From contig CAVXUA010000016.1 of NCBI GenBank assembly GCA_963764825.1, positions 371,063 through 435,062 of the forward strand: a DNA stretch of 64,000 nt. The letters are read 5' to 3'. Below, piece by piece: positions 39,622 through 48,876 of this stretch (position 1 is the stretch's first letter; every line of letters begins with the position of its first letter). The notes under the pieces were generated by a model that worked only from the letters and a program-made list of their open reading frames with translations, was not told the DNA's origin and searched no databases. The DNA comes from JAZGGS01 sp963764825 (lineage in GTDB: Bacteria; Bacteroidota; Ignavibacteria; Ignavibacteriales; Ignavibacteriaceae). The position numbers and the translations under genes are program-made.

Positions 39622-39695
39622 TGAAACGAGCATTCAAAACATTGTATGACATAAAATGAGTTTGATACGACTCCCATCTGACAAAAATTTAAAAT

Positions 39696-39710
39696 TCCGC
39701 CAGAGGCGGA
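39696..39710. repeat. Short REP-like palindrome before hutI
   Basis: TCCGCC-AGA-GGCGGA, a perfect GC-rich inverted repeat in an AT-rich gap, 14 bases before the hutI start. It is not followed by a T-run, so it is not a standard terminator. Confidence 0.5.
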
Positions 39711-39723
39711 CAAGTATAAACAG

Positions 39724-40983
39724 ATGAAAAAACTTCTCTATAATCCTTCCCAGATTGTTACAGTTAACACTAATGGCAAAAATGTTAAAAGAGGGAAAGA
39801 ACTATCCGGGGTAGAAATTCTTACAGAACATTCAATTATTCTTGAAGATAATTTCATAAAAGATATTATTCCAATTGCATCTGTATCAAAAAACAAATTT
39901 GAGATGATCATCGAATTAAGCGGGAAAGTTGTACTACCTGGATTAATTGAATGCCACACTCACACTGCGTTTACAGGCTCACGTGCTGATGAGTTTAGGC
40001 AGAAGCTTACTGGAGTTGATTATGAAGAGATTGCTGCAGCAGGAGGGGGAATCAACACTACTGTTAAAGCAGTAAGAAGTGCAAGCTTTGAAGAATTAGT
40101 TAATACAGTTAGTCCGCGTATTGAAAATTTTATTCAACAAGGGATTACAACTCTAGAAATAAAAAGTGGTTATGGTTTAGATTTTAAAAATGAAGTTAAG
40201 CTGCTGCAGGTAATTAAATATCTTAATGAAATTTTTTCAATTGATATTATTCCAACCTTTTTGGGTGCTCATACATTTCCACCGGAAGCAAAAAATAAAC
40301 GTGAAGAATATGTTGAAGAAATAATAAACAAAATGCTTCCTCACATTGCCGAACAAAAACTTGCGGAATTCTGCGATGGATTTTGTGAAGCAACAGCTTT
40401 TACTTCAGAAGAAATAGATTCAATTTTTTCCGCAGCTAAAAAGCTGGGATTAAAATTAAAACTGCACACTGAACAATTTAATAACGTTGGTGGATTAAAT
40501 GTTGCTCTCAATCACAGTGCTGTATCGGTTGATCATCTTGAAGTTTTGGATGATACGGATATTGAAAAATTATGCAGCTCTGATACAGTTGCAGTATTAC
40601 TGCCTGGTGTTTCCTTTTTCCTCAATTATCAATATGCACCAGCAAGAAAATTAATTGATAATGATGCCGTTGTTGCACTGGCAACTGATTATAACCCGGG
40701 TTCTTCGCATATTTCCAGCTTAGCTTTAGTAATGAGTCTTGCTGCATTAAAAATGGGAATGAGTATAGAAGAAACAATAAGTGCGGTAACAATTAATGCT
40801 GCAAAAGCCCTGGATTTACAAAAATCTGTTGGAAGTATTGAACCTGGCAAGAAAGCTGATTTTGCTGTGTTCGATTGTAATGAATATGCTGATATTGTTT
40901 ATGCTATTGGCAAAAACCTGAATTGCATGACAATAAAGAATGGGGAGACTATCTATAGCCTTTCCGGAAGATCATCCTTCTAA
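39724..40983 (+). CDS. hutI: Imidazolonepropionase
   Basis: Metal-dependent amidohydrolase that opens imidazolone-5-propionate in histidine degradation. Metal ligands appear in LIECHTHTAF, LGAHTFP and LKLHTEQFN, and the Asp in ALATDYNPGSS. GGGINTTVKAVR is family-typical. 419 residues, intact. No other hut genes are adjacent. It abuts the convergent lipoprotein gene with no intergenic base between the stop codons. Confidence 0.95.
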   Translation: MKKLLYNPSQIVTVNTNGKNVKRGKELSGVEILTEHSIILEDNFIKDIIPIASVSKNKFEMIIELSGKVVLPGLIECHTHTAFTGSRADEFRQKLTGVDYEEIAAAGGGINTTVKAVRSASFEELVNTVSPRIENFIQQGITTLEIKSGYGLDFKNEVKLLQVIKYLNEIFSIDIIPTFLGAHTFPPEAKNKREEYVEEIINKMLPHIAEQKLAEFCDGFCEATAFTSEEIDSIFSAAKKLGLKLKLHTEQFNNVGGLNVALNHSAVSVDHLEVLDDTDIEKLCSSDTVAVLLPGVSFFLNYQYAPARKLIDNDAVVALATDYNPGSSHISSLALVMSLAALKMGMSIEETISAVTINAAKALDLQKSVGSIEPGKKADFAVFDCNEYADIVYAIGKNLNCMTIKNGETIYSLSGRSSF

Positions 40984-42681
40984 TTACTCAATGTTGAATT
41001 TCACATCAGTAACAACCCACCTGGGCTTTAAATTAAGAGTATCCGGATAGACATAAAATTTTTCAGCTGTTTCAAACGGCTGAGCCCAACCGTAATTAAA
41101 AGTACCGCTGCTGTCTTTATCTAAAAAACACCAAAGCTCGTAGTTACCCGGTTCTATTCTTGTAAATTCAAATTCGCTACTGGTAATAATTTTTTTATAA
41201 ACCAACTCGTTTTTTTCTGCGTTTTGCAGCACAAGCACTGGGTTGGAACTTAGTTCAATATTTAATAAAGTTCCACTAGCCCCTGTAAATTCTAACCCGG
41301 TTATTGTTCTAAATTTTAATGTGTAAGTGGAATCACCTTTATTACCATATGCATCTGCAATCTGTGAAAGATCTATTGTGATAATATAATCCGTTTCGGT
41401 TTTCAGCTCACTTGTAGGGTTTATATTAAGGAAAGCATCATCTTCAAACGCAACATCATAATCTATACTCTTTCCAAGTGTATCAGTAAAAGTTATTTTG
41501 TTCTTAATATTGCCTTTAACAAAAGCATCATTAAATAAGAACCTGATTTGCGGATTAATAAAATCAATCCGCTGATTCATTCGCGGTTGTGTCGAATAAA
41601 TTTTAATAGAGTTTGTATCAGGTTTATTTGTTAAAGTAATTTTTGTGTAATCGTTCAGCGTAATGTTTCCTTTTGTATCCTTTATCGTATCTGCAAAAAG
41701 GTAAATATCATTATCAACTGGAAGAGTCTCCTCAGGTACAAGCACAATTTCTTCATCTTTCGTGTTCCCTTTGTACACAAATAAAATTGTTGTCTTTGTA
41801 GCTTCAGTTGAATCATAAAGATAAAAATTATCTGCAGTGAGCAAACCTTTATCAATTGCAACAGAAAAACTCCCAAGTATATGTCTATCGTCAGTCATAA
41901 TTGCACTGATGAATCGCGGATTAGTTGTATCTGCATTAAATAGTTTAAAGGTAAGTTTTTCAAAAGTAGAATCGGGATCTTCAAGCGAAACATCTTTAAA
42001 TGGCATTCCAATTTCATCCTGATCATTCTGAAAAATAAGATCACGAAATTTATCGCGCACTGCAAACACCCTGTAAACGCCAGATGATAATCCTTTCAAA
42101 CTAAAATTTCCATCTGAACCGGATTGTGAAACGTAATCAGGTTTCCTGTTCAGCAAAGTATCAACTCCGCCATCCAGCTTGTAAGCAAATATTAAAATTC
42201 CTTCCGGTTCTTTATCATATATTTTTCCAGATATGCTCTTTGTATCAATCTTTTCGCCTGTTGAAAATGAAAATGAATAGGATTGAGCCATCCTGTTTCT
42301 ATTATTGTGATCAACAATATCGGTTCCAATAGTTATTGTGTAAGTTTTGTCTTCTGCTAAATTTTTCTTAAAAGTTGCGGTTAATTTTGTTCCCGTCCAT
42401 TCATAATCCAATCCTTCCTCAATGTAAGGTGAAATAAAGATGGCTTCTTTTACTGATCTTTTATCTACGTATTCAGAAAAATCAATTTCAAAATAATCGT
42501 CATCAAACATTGTGGTTCCTGGTTCAGGATAGACTTTAATTATTTCTGGTGGAATTAAATCGACCTCTCCCCCACCGGGCGGCAACTGATTTGCACACCG
42601 TAACAAGAAAAAAGAAAAAAGGATACCGCCAAAGGCGAGTCTCGCCAAACGCGGAAAGGTAAAAGTGGTTTTTCTATTTAT
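40984..42681 (-). CDS. Ig-like (Big_5) domain lipoprotein
   Basis: About 565 residues. A lipobox FFLLRC is followed by ANQLPPGGGEVDLIPP, an N-terminus shared by Bacteroidota surface lipoproteins, then SbsA-like Ig domain (PPEIIKVYPEPGTTMFDDDY and KTYTITIGTDIVDHNNR), a carboxypeptidase-regulatory-like beta domain (GNFSLKGLSSGVYRVFAV) and further Ig-type strands. No ATG exists at the 5' end: reading back gives NRKTTFTFPRLARLAFGG to an ATA codon at 42681-42679 that overlaps the mltG stop as TAATA, where TAATG would be expected. TTG 42648 is the alternative. A palindromic element lies within this 5' end. Confidence 0.7.
   Translation of the reverse strand: MNRKTTFTFPRLARLAFGGILFSFFLLRCANQLPPGGGEVDLIPPEIIKVYPEPGTTMFDDDYFEIDFSEYVDKRSVKEAIFISPYIEEGLDYEWTGTKLTATFKKNLAEDKTYTITIGTDIVDHNNRNRMAQSYSFSFSTGEKIDTKSISGKIYDKEPEGILIFAYKLDGGVDTLLNRKPDYVSQSGSDGNFSLKGLSSGVYRVFAVRDKFRDLIFQNDQDEIGMPFKDVSLEDPDSTFEKLTFKLFNADTTNPRFISAIMTDDRHILGSFSVAIDKGLLTADNFYLYDSTEATKTTILFVYKGNTKDEEIVLVPEETLPVDNDIYLFADTIKDTKGNITLNDYTKITLTNKPDTNSIKIYSTQPRMNQRIDFINPQIRFLFNDAFVKGNIKNKITFTDTLGKSIDYDVAFEDDAFLNINPTSELKTETDYIITIDLSQIADAYGNKGDSTYTLKFRTITGLEFTGASGTLLNIELSSNPVLVLQNAEKNELVYKKIITSSEFEFTRIEPGNYELWCFLDKDSSGTFNYGWAQPFETAEKFYVYPDTLNLKPRWVVTDVKFNIE
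42626..42654. repeat. Compound GC-rich palindrome at the start of the lipoprotein gene
   Basis: GGCGAG-T-CTCGCC (42634-42646) flanked by CCGCCAAA and AAACGCGG, so arms of the whole element are nearly complementary. It sits in the short signal-peptide n-region of the coding sequence and resembles a REP-like insertion. Confidence 0.45.
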
Positions 42682-43712
42682 TATTTGTTTTGTGATCTTA
42701 TAAATCTCCTGTACTCTCTAACAAAACGCAAATGCTGGTTATATGTTTTACTAAAATTATGTTTTCCTTTTCCATCTGCAACAAAATAAAGATAATCATT
42801 ATCTTCAGGATATAAAGCCGCAAAGATGGCATCCTTACCAGGATTGTTTATTGGTCCCGGTGGCAAACCCGCATATTTATAAGTGTTGTAAGGCGATTCA
42901 ATTTGCAGATCATCATACAACAATTTTCTCCAACCACCTGGTAAAAGATATTGTATTGTTGGATCTGCCTGTAATCTCATTCCAATCCTTAACCTATTAT
43001 GATATACTCCAGCAATGCGCGGCATTTCTTCTTGTAAATCTGTTTCACCCTTTACAATTGAAGCCAAAGTTAATATTTCATGCTTTGAAAAACCTAATTT
43101 ATCTGTTCTTTTTTCAAGACTATCGACCCAAAAATCTTTAAATGCATTATAAAACATTAATAACGTTTCTTCAGATGATGATCTTTCATAAACATCATAC
43201 TCTTTGCTGAATAGATATCCTTGCAAAGTTTTTTCAGAGAATCCCAGCTTTGAAAGAAAAATGGGATCTTCAGTTAAAGAAACAAAATCTGCTGAATCAA
43301 TAAAAACATTACGCTCTAATTTATAAGCAAGCCACCCGATCGTCTGTCCATTTCTTATTCTGATCTTTCTCGCAAAATCACACACACCTTCTGTAAATAA
43401 ATCAAGAAGTCCCAGGTAGCTTAATCCGTTTTTAATATTAAACCTTGCCGCTCTTATTTTTTTTTCTGATCCTGAAATAAACGCAGCAATTTTCATGTTA
43501 GTTTTGCTGGGAATGATATCCAACTCATACAGTCGGTTTACAACAGATGAGAAAGTTTCACCATTTTTAATATCGAATTGAACAGGTTCTTTGTTCAGGA
43601 AATAATTAGGTGTAAAAAAAGTGAGGTATGAAATTGCTATTAACCCGATGAAGACAATTGCAACCAAAATTACTTGCCAGCGTGTTAACAGGTTTTTAAT
43701 ATCAATCTTCAT
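42681..43712 (-). CDS. mltG: Endolytic murein transglycosylase MltG
   Basis: Membrane-anchored lytic transglycosylase that releases nascent glycan strands. Helix at residues 14-34 (VILVAIVFIGLIAISYLTFF), a LysM-like region, then the YceG core: the catalytic Glu in LASIVKGETDL, GVYHNRLRIGMRLQADPT, and GLPPGPINNPG. 343 residues. Start ATG 43712; tsaD ends 21 bases upstream on the same strand. Confidence 0.95.
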   Translation of the reverse strand: MKIDIKNLLTRWQVILVAIVFIGLIAISYLTFFTPNYFLNKEPVQFDIKNGETFSSVVNRLYELDIIPSKTNMKIAAFISGSEKKIRAARFNIKNGLSYLGLLDLFTEGVCDFARKIRIRNGQTIGWLAYKLERNVFIDSADFVSLTEDPIFLSKLGFSEKTLQGYLFSKEYDVYERSSSEETLLMFYNAFKDFWVDSLEKRTDKLGFSKHEILTLASIVKGETDLQEEMPRIAGVYHNRLRIGMRLQADPTIQYLLPGGWRKLLYDDLQIESPYNTYKYAGLPPGPINNPGKDAIFAALYPEDNDYLYFVADGKGKHNFSKTYNQHLRFVREYRRFIRSQNK

Positions 43713-43733
43713 TAAAAAAAATAATACTGTTAC

Positions 43734-44762
43734 TTAAATATTATGACGAGATAAAAAATGGTCCTTCTTTAAAGATGGATAAGGTTTTGCACTTAAAGAA
43801 TCGCGCACACCACTTTCATAAAGTGTCTTTGCCCTAAAGGCGATCATTGCAGCATTATCACCGCAAAATTGTAAATCTGGAACTATAAATTTTTTATTAT
43901 GCCTATCCGCAAGTGTGCTGAGTTTTTCTCTGAGATATTCGTTTGCGGCAACTCCGCCAACAAGTGTAATAGATTTGGCATCAAAATTACTAAGTGCTTT
44001 TTTACAAGTTTGCACCAACGCACCAACAACAGCTTTCTGAAAAGATGCAGCAATATCATTTAATTTTTCAGATGAAATATCTTCAGCAGATTTATAATTT
44101 TTCTGAATGTGCCGAAGCACTGAAGTTTTCAATCCGCTGAAGGAAAAATTATAAGGATGATCTAACCCGGCAATTGGAAACGATATTTTATTTTCATTGC
44201 CCAGTTTTGCAGCAGCCTGTATTTGCGGACCTCCCGGGTAACCAAACCCAATCATCTTGGAAACCTTATCAAATGCTTCGCCAGCAGCATCATCAACAGT
44301 GGTACCAAGATGAAAAATTTCGCTAAAGCTTTTAACATATAATAATAAGGTGTGCCCGCCGGAAACAACCAGCGCAAGAAAAGGAAATTCAGGTTTTTCT
44401 TTCATCAAAAAACCTGAAAATATATGACCCTCAATATGATTTACAGAAATAAATGGTTTCTTTAATGAAAGCGCTAAACCTTTTGCAAAAGTTAATCCAA
44501 CTAATAGCGCACCAATTAAGCCGGGTCCTGCTGTTGCAGCAATTAAATCAATATCATGCAATTCCAGTTTCGATTTTTTAAGTGCATCGTTAACAAGTGG
44601 TTTTACTATTTGAAGATGTGCCCTGCTGGAAAGTTCGGGAACAACCCCACCGTAGTTTTTATGAAAATCCTGCGAGGAGATTAAATTAGCAGTTAATTTA
44701 TCATCTGAAATTATTGCAACAGAAGTCTCATCGCACGAACTTTCAATTCCAAGTATATTCAT
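43734..44762 (-). CDS. tsaD: tRNA N6-adenosine threonylcarbamoyltransferase
   Basis: Transfers threonylcarbamoyl to A37 of ANN-reading tRNAs. Begins NILGIESSCDETSVAI. Metal His residues are in VNHIEGHIFSG, followed by LVVSGGHTLLLY and GVAANEYLREKL. 342 residues, intact. Its ATG overlaps the proline dehydrogenase stop by 4 bases (44759-44762), suggesting coupling. Confidence 0.97.
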   Translation of the reverse strand: MNILGIESSCDETSVAIISDDKLTANLISSQDFHKNYGGVVPELSSRAHLQIVKPLVNDALKKSKLELHDIDLIAATAGPGLIGALLVGLTFAKGLALSLKKPFISVNHIEGHIFSGFLMKEKPEFPFLALVVSGGHTLLLYVKSFSEIFHLGTTVDDAAGEAFDKVSKMIGFGYPGGPQIQAAAKLGNENKISFPIAGLDHPYNFSFSGLKTSVLRHIQKNYKSAEDISSEKLNDIAASFQKAVVGALVQTCKKALSNFDAKSITLVGGVAANEYLREKLSTLADRHNKKFIVPDLQFCGDNAAMIAFRAKTLYESGVRDSLSAKPYPSLKKDHFLSRHNI

Positions 44763-45661
44763 TTTCTAAACGTAAAAAATTCTTTAACAATATGTCCTGT
44801 TAGTTGCGGATTTTCCTGTAGCCTTCTTATCGAGTATGCATACCAGTCTTTACCAAACGGAACATATATTCTTATTTTGTAGCCATCATTATTTATCTTA
44901 TTTCTAAGATCTTCTCTTACACCCAGTAACATTTGAAATTCAAATTTATCATTTGGAATATTTAAATCTTTAATAAGCTTGTAAGATTCGTCGATAAGAA
45001 ATTTATCATGAGTAGCAATGCCAACATAATTGCTATTCTTTAGCATTTCTTCCAATGCTTTCATGAAATTATCACGAATTGCTTGTTTATCTTTATACGC
45101 AATTGCTTCGGGTTCGATATAAATTCCTTTGCACAACCTGTAATTCGTTCCCATAGAATTAAGAGTTACAACATCACTGTAAGTTCTTTTCATATAGGAT
45201 TGAAGTACAATTCCAACATTATTATGATCATTAAATATTCGTTTGTAAACTTTTAAAGTGGCATCTGTATAAGGAGAATCTTCCATATCAATTCTTACAA
45301 AGTTGTTTAACTCTCCCGCTCGTTTTACCAGCTCTAATATTTGTTCATAAGCAAAGTCTTCATCAATAGCTAAACCAAACTGGGTAGGTTTAATTGAAAC
45401 GTTTGCATTTAAGTTGTGTTCTACAATTGCATCGAAGACCTCCATTGCCTGTTCTTTGGCATTTATGGCTTCTTCTTTTGTTTCTATCGATTCTCCGAGC
45501 ACATCTATTGTAGCAAGCATTCCTTTTGAGTTGAGATCCTTCACAACTTTAATAGCTGAGTTGAGTGATTTGCCTGAAATGTAATTTTTTGAAAAAAACC
45601 AGAGAATCTTTTCTGGCATTAGCTGAACAGTTTTTACAAGAAGAGTATGAAAGAAAGACAA
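44759..45661 (-). CDS. Proline dehydrogenase (monofunctional)
   Basis: FAD enzyme that oxidises proline to pyrroline-5-carboxylate and passes electrons to quinone. The TIM-barrel motifs are ATIDVLGESIETKEEA, NVSIKPTQFGLAID, FVRIDMEDSPYTD, LCKGIYIEPE, ATHDKFLIDES and FEFQMLLGVRED. The end YAYSIRRLQENPQL is a substrate Arg-Arg motif. 300 residues, the short PutA-independent form. The partner P5C dehydrogenase is not in the window. Confidence 0.92.
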   Translation of the reverse strand: MSFFHTLLVKTVQLMPEKILWFFSKNYISGKSLNSAIKVVKDLNSKGMLATIDVLGESIETKEEAINAKEQAMEVFDAIVEHNLNANVSIKPTQFGLAIDEDFAYEQILELVKRAGELNNFVRIDMEDSPYTDATLKVYKRIFNDHNNVGIVLQSYMKRTYSDVVTLNSMGTNYRLCKGIYIEPEAIAYKDKQAIRDNFMKALEEMLKNSNYVGIATHDKFLIDESYKLIKDLNIPNDKFEFQMLLGVREDLRNKINNDGYKIRIYVPFGKDWYAYSIRRLQENPQLTGHIVKEFFTFRK

Positions 45662-45746
45662 TTTAATCTCCGGACAATATTGTTAAAAATACAGCATGTA
45701 AAAATTGTAAAATATTTTTAAATGACAGCATCCCGGATAAGAAAAT

Positions 45747-46355
45747 TTAATTTAGAAGAGAATTTAATGTCATTAATAGCAGGTCTGCTTTTATTTTAAG
45801 ATCATTTATTGTTGTGTTGTTAAAAAAGACGAAATCTGCTCGTTTGCTCTTTTCTTCATCTTTTATTTGGTTTTGGATGCGTTTCTGAAATTCTTCAGAA
45901 GAGAATTTTTTAGATTCAACCGTTCTCTGTTTTTTTATCTCTTCATCTGCAGTAATCAAGACAACATAATCAAAGAGATTTTCGATATTGGCTTCATAAA
46001 CCAGGGCTGCTTCAACAAAAATCAATTTATTATTTTTCTTTAATTCTTCAATTTCCCGGTTTATTTGCTCAATTACTTTTGGATGTAGAATAGAATTAAT
46101 TTTTTGGAGTTTATGCGGATCAGAAAATACTTCTTTTGCAAGAAAATCAGTATTTATAGCATTAGCATTGTAAGCAGAAGAACCAAACAGTGCAACTATT
46201 TCCTTTTTAACATCCTTACTGTTTTTTAATAATTTCTTTGATAGATCATCTGCAAAAATCACAGGATAATTTTTTTCACGCAGAAATTTGGAAAAGGTAC
46301 TTTTACCAGAACCTATTCCACCAGTAATTGCAACAGTAAAAATTTTTCTACTCAT
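45747..46355 (-). CDS. coaE: Dephospho-CoA kinase
   Basis: Last step of CoA synthesis. P-loop AITGGIGSGKSTFSKFL, then VIFADDLSKKLL and LIFVEAALVYEANIENLFD. 202 residues, intact, start ATG 46355. It follows rny on the same strand after 33 bases and is separated from proline dehydrogenase by 85 bases. Confidence 0.96.
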   Translation of the reverse strand: MSRKIFTVAITGGIGSGKSTFSKFLREKNYPVIFADDLSKKLLKNSKDVKKEIVALFGSSAYNANAINTDFLAKEVFSDPHKLQKINSILHPKVIEQINREIEELKKNNKLIFVEAALVYEANIENLFDYVVLITADEEIKKQRTVESKKFSSEEFQKRIQNQIKDEEKSKRADFVFFNNTTINDLKIKADLLLMTLNSLLN

Positions 46356-46388
46356 TCAACTATTTAAAAGGGGCAAAAGCCCCATGAA

Positions 46389-47953
46389 TTATTTAGCGTA
46401 TCTAATTTTTCTTACTTCCCTAATAACAGTAACTTTTATTTGTCCAGGGTATTCCATTTCCGATTCAATTTTCTGTGAGATATCTTTTGCTAGTTTATCA
46501 GCTACAAAGTCATCAACTTTATCATGCTCCACAACAACTCTTACTTCCCTTCCCGCTTGTATTGCATAAGTTTTTGCAACCCCTTCAAATGATTTAGCAA
46601 GATTTTCAAGATTTTCAAGTCGTTTTACATAACTTTCCAGTGGCTCCCTTCTTGCTCCAGGTCTTGCACCACTAATTGCATCAGCTGCCTGCACAAGTGC
46701 TGCAATCGGATGTTCCATTTCAATATCTTCGTGATGTGAACCAACTGCATTTACAACAATAGGATTTTCTTTATACCGTTTAGTCAAATCATATCCCAAT
46801 AAAGCATGAGGACCTTCAACACTTTTATCAACGGTTTTTCCAATATCGTGCAACAAGCCTGCTCTCTTTGCAATATTAGGTTCCAGTCCCAGTTCCGCAG
46901 CCATGATCCCTGTGAGATATGAAACTTCTATGCTGTGCTGTAAAAGATTTTGTCCAAAGCTCGACCTGTATTTCATTTTTCCAATGTGCTTAACTAATTC
47001 CTTGTGCATGTTGTGTAAGCCAAGCTCCATCACAGTATTCTCACCTTCCCGTAATCAATTCTTCTTCAAGTTCCTCTTTCACTTTTTCAACAACTTCTTC
47101 AATTCTGGCTGGATGAATCCGTCCATCTGCTATTAATCTTTCTAATGAAACACGTGCAACTTCTCTTCTAAATTGATCAAATGATGAAAGAATAACAGCT
47201 TCGGGGGTATCATCAACAATAACATCCACACCTGTTGCGGATTCAAATGCCCTGATGTTTCTTCCTTCCTTGCCGATGATTCTGTCCTTTCATTTCATCA
47301 TTTTGAATTTGAACAACAGAGACTGTAGTTTCTATGGAATGATCGGCAGCAGTTCGTTGAATAGACTGGACAATAATTTTCTGAGCTTCCGTTTTAGCAT
47401 CTGCTTTTGCTTTATCGGTATACCTCTTTAATCATCTGGATGGAATCAATTTTTGCCTGGTTAACCATATTTTCCATCAGCATTTTTTTAGCATCTTCAG
47501 AAGTTAAGCCTGAAATTTTTTCAAGTTTATCATTCTGTTCCTGCACCAGTTGTTCAATTTCCTGAGTTTTCGTTTTCAGGTTATCTCTTTGGTCAGTAAG
47601 ACTTTGTTCAAGCTTTTTATTTTCTCTTTCCTTTTGAAGAACAGATCGAATTTTTTCTCGCTGTTTTCTTCTCTTTGTGTAAGCTGTTTTTCAAGGTTAC
47701 CAAGCTTTTGTCTTTTTTTCTGAACTTCACTATCAAATTCAATTTTCTTCTTGTACCATTCATCTTTTACTTCAAGTAATTTTTCTCTTTTAAGATTTTT
47801 GGCTTCTTTTTCTGCATCGGCAACTATTCGTTTAGAATTTTCTTCAGCCAAGGCAGCACTTTTCTTTCCAACTTTTGAATTAAATAACCATCCCAGATAG
47901 AAAAACACAATTATTAACACCACTAACATTGGTATTATCAATACTACGTCCAT
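46389..47953 (-). CDS. rny: Ribonuclease Y (four frameshifts)
   Basis: Membrane-anchored endoribonuclease that starts mRNA decay. N-terminal helix (VVLIIPMLVVLIIVFFYLGW), a long coiled coil (NSKRIVADAEKEAKNLKRE, then QRDNLKTKTQEIEQLVQ in another frame), the KH domain (IIGKEGRNIRAFE, DTPEAVILSSFD), and the HD domain (LLHDIGKTVDKSVEG, GSHHEDIEMEHP). Shifts lie near 47645, 47428, 47287 and 47042. Corrected length about 520, as expected. It is the last gene of the translation/division cluster and follows the 6S-like RNA. Confidence 0.93.
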
Positions 47954-47980
47954 TTTACCTCCACTATAGTTAAAATATTA

Positions 47981-48184
47981 AGGCCGCATCTGCCACTCCA
48001 CGATCAATAGGAAAAACCCTATTAAATCACAGTGGGAATACTCTCGCACGCTTTTTACTTCCACTGTTGCAAATGCAATTCTTCAATACAAGACTGAAGA
48101 TGAGGCCTGTAATACACGTCGAAGTCATACTCCCTTTTAATTGATGTTAGTTTTTCAAATTAAAAAGGAGCAGCAGCGCGGCAA
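47981..48184 (-). ncRNA. ssrS: Candidate 6S RNA
   Basis: About 204 bases between zapA and rny, with no ORF. On the minus strand the 5' end (48181-48167, CCGCGCTGCTGCTCC) pairs with the 3' end (47999-47984, GGAGTGGCAGATGCGG): CCGC/GCGG, CTGC/GCAG and CTCC/GGAG, separated by small loops. This is the closing stem expected of 6S. Inside, GGGAGTAT pairs with GTATTCCC as a second long-range stem. AATAGG/CCTATT forms the small hairpin expected on the 3' side of the central bubble, and CTTCA/TGAAG caps the apex. Position next to zapA is classical for ssrS. Alternative folds exist (AGGCCTCATC with GATGCGGCCT), so the fold is uncertain. 6S sequesters sigma70 RNA polymerase in stationary phase. Confidence 0.65.
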
Positions 48185-48187
48185 TAA

Positions 48188-48484
48188 TTAAGATGGGTCA
48201 GACAGTTCGGGTTCGTTTAGAAGGAGCTTTAATTTTTTTACTTTATCTGTGGCCTGAATTAAAAATTCTCTATTCTTATTCTTCTCTATAAATAAATCAT
48301 AAGCGATATTTAAACAAGCAATTATAGCTATAGTCTGTGCAGCTTGATCCGGTAGTTCCTCTTTGGTTTCTTCCATTACTTTATTTACATAGATAGCAAG
48401 CTCTTTTGCTATCTCTTCATTTTCAACCAGTAAAGAATATTCTTTTTCGAATATTTTTATTTTAAGCTTCTTCTTATCTGTCAT
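48188..48484 (-). CDS. zapA: Cell division protein ZapA
   Basis: FtsZ-bundling protein of 98 residues: N-terminal beta region IKIFEKEYSLLVENEE and the coiled coil ELAIYVNKVMEETKEELPD to AYDLFIEKNK. Intact, start ATG 48484. It is separated by 68 bases from the upstream coiled-coil gene, and its stop is 4-7 bases from the 6S-like RNA, so the RNA may be processed from, or start within, the zapA transcript. Confidence 0.9.
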   Translation of the reverse strand: MTDKKKLKIKIFEKEYSLLVENEEIAKELAIYVNKVMEETKEELPDQAAQTIAIIACLNIAYDLFIEKNKNREFLIQATDKVKKLKLLLNEPELSDPS

Positions 48485-48552
48485 TGATGTCTTCCCATCC
48501 TACAATCAAATTAATTAAGAACTTAAATATTCCTTCCCGTTTCGTCAAGCTT

Positions 48553-48876
48553 TCAGCGAGACGAATTCGTAGAAAGGTGATAGTCAATTCGCGTAACTAA
48601 ATCCTTTATTTTAGTTTTAAGCGATTCTCTCTCCTCTGAATTTAAAATTTTAAATTGTGCGTCTTCAGATTCTTGTTTAAGGGTTTCGAGTTCACCTTCT
48701 AAATCCGAAATACGCTGATGAAGCTCGCTTTTTTCATTATCGGCTTCATTAAAAGTAACTTCCAACTCTGTGTTTCTTTCCAGAGTATCGTTGTATTTGC
48801 TCTTTAAGATAGCAACCCGTGCTTCCAGAGCTGTTAGGTCATTAACTAACGCTTCATATTTTGCGTGATCAGCCAA
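48553..48876 (-). CDS. ZapB-like coiled-coil protein
   Basis: 107 residues predicted as almost continuous coiled coil (LTALEARVAILKSKYNDTLE, ISDLEGELETLKQESEDAQ) followed by a short tail IKDLVTRIDYHLS. Size, composition and position upstream of zapA match the ZapB-like proteins of Bacteroidota, expected to cooperate with ZapA at the division ring. It starts at TTG 48876 directly after the pheT stop (TAATTG), with AGAGGA upstream. Confidence 0.7.
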   Translation of the reverse strand: MADHAKYEALVNDLTALEARVAILKSKYNDTLERNTELEVTFNEADNEKSELHQRISDLEGELETLKQESEDAQFKILNSEERESLKTKIKDLVTRIDYHLSTNSSR

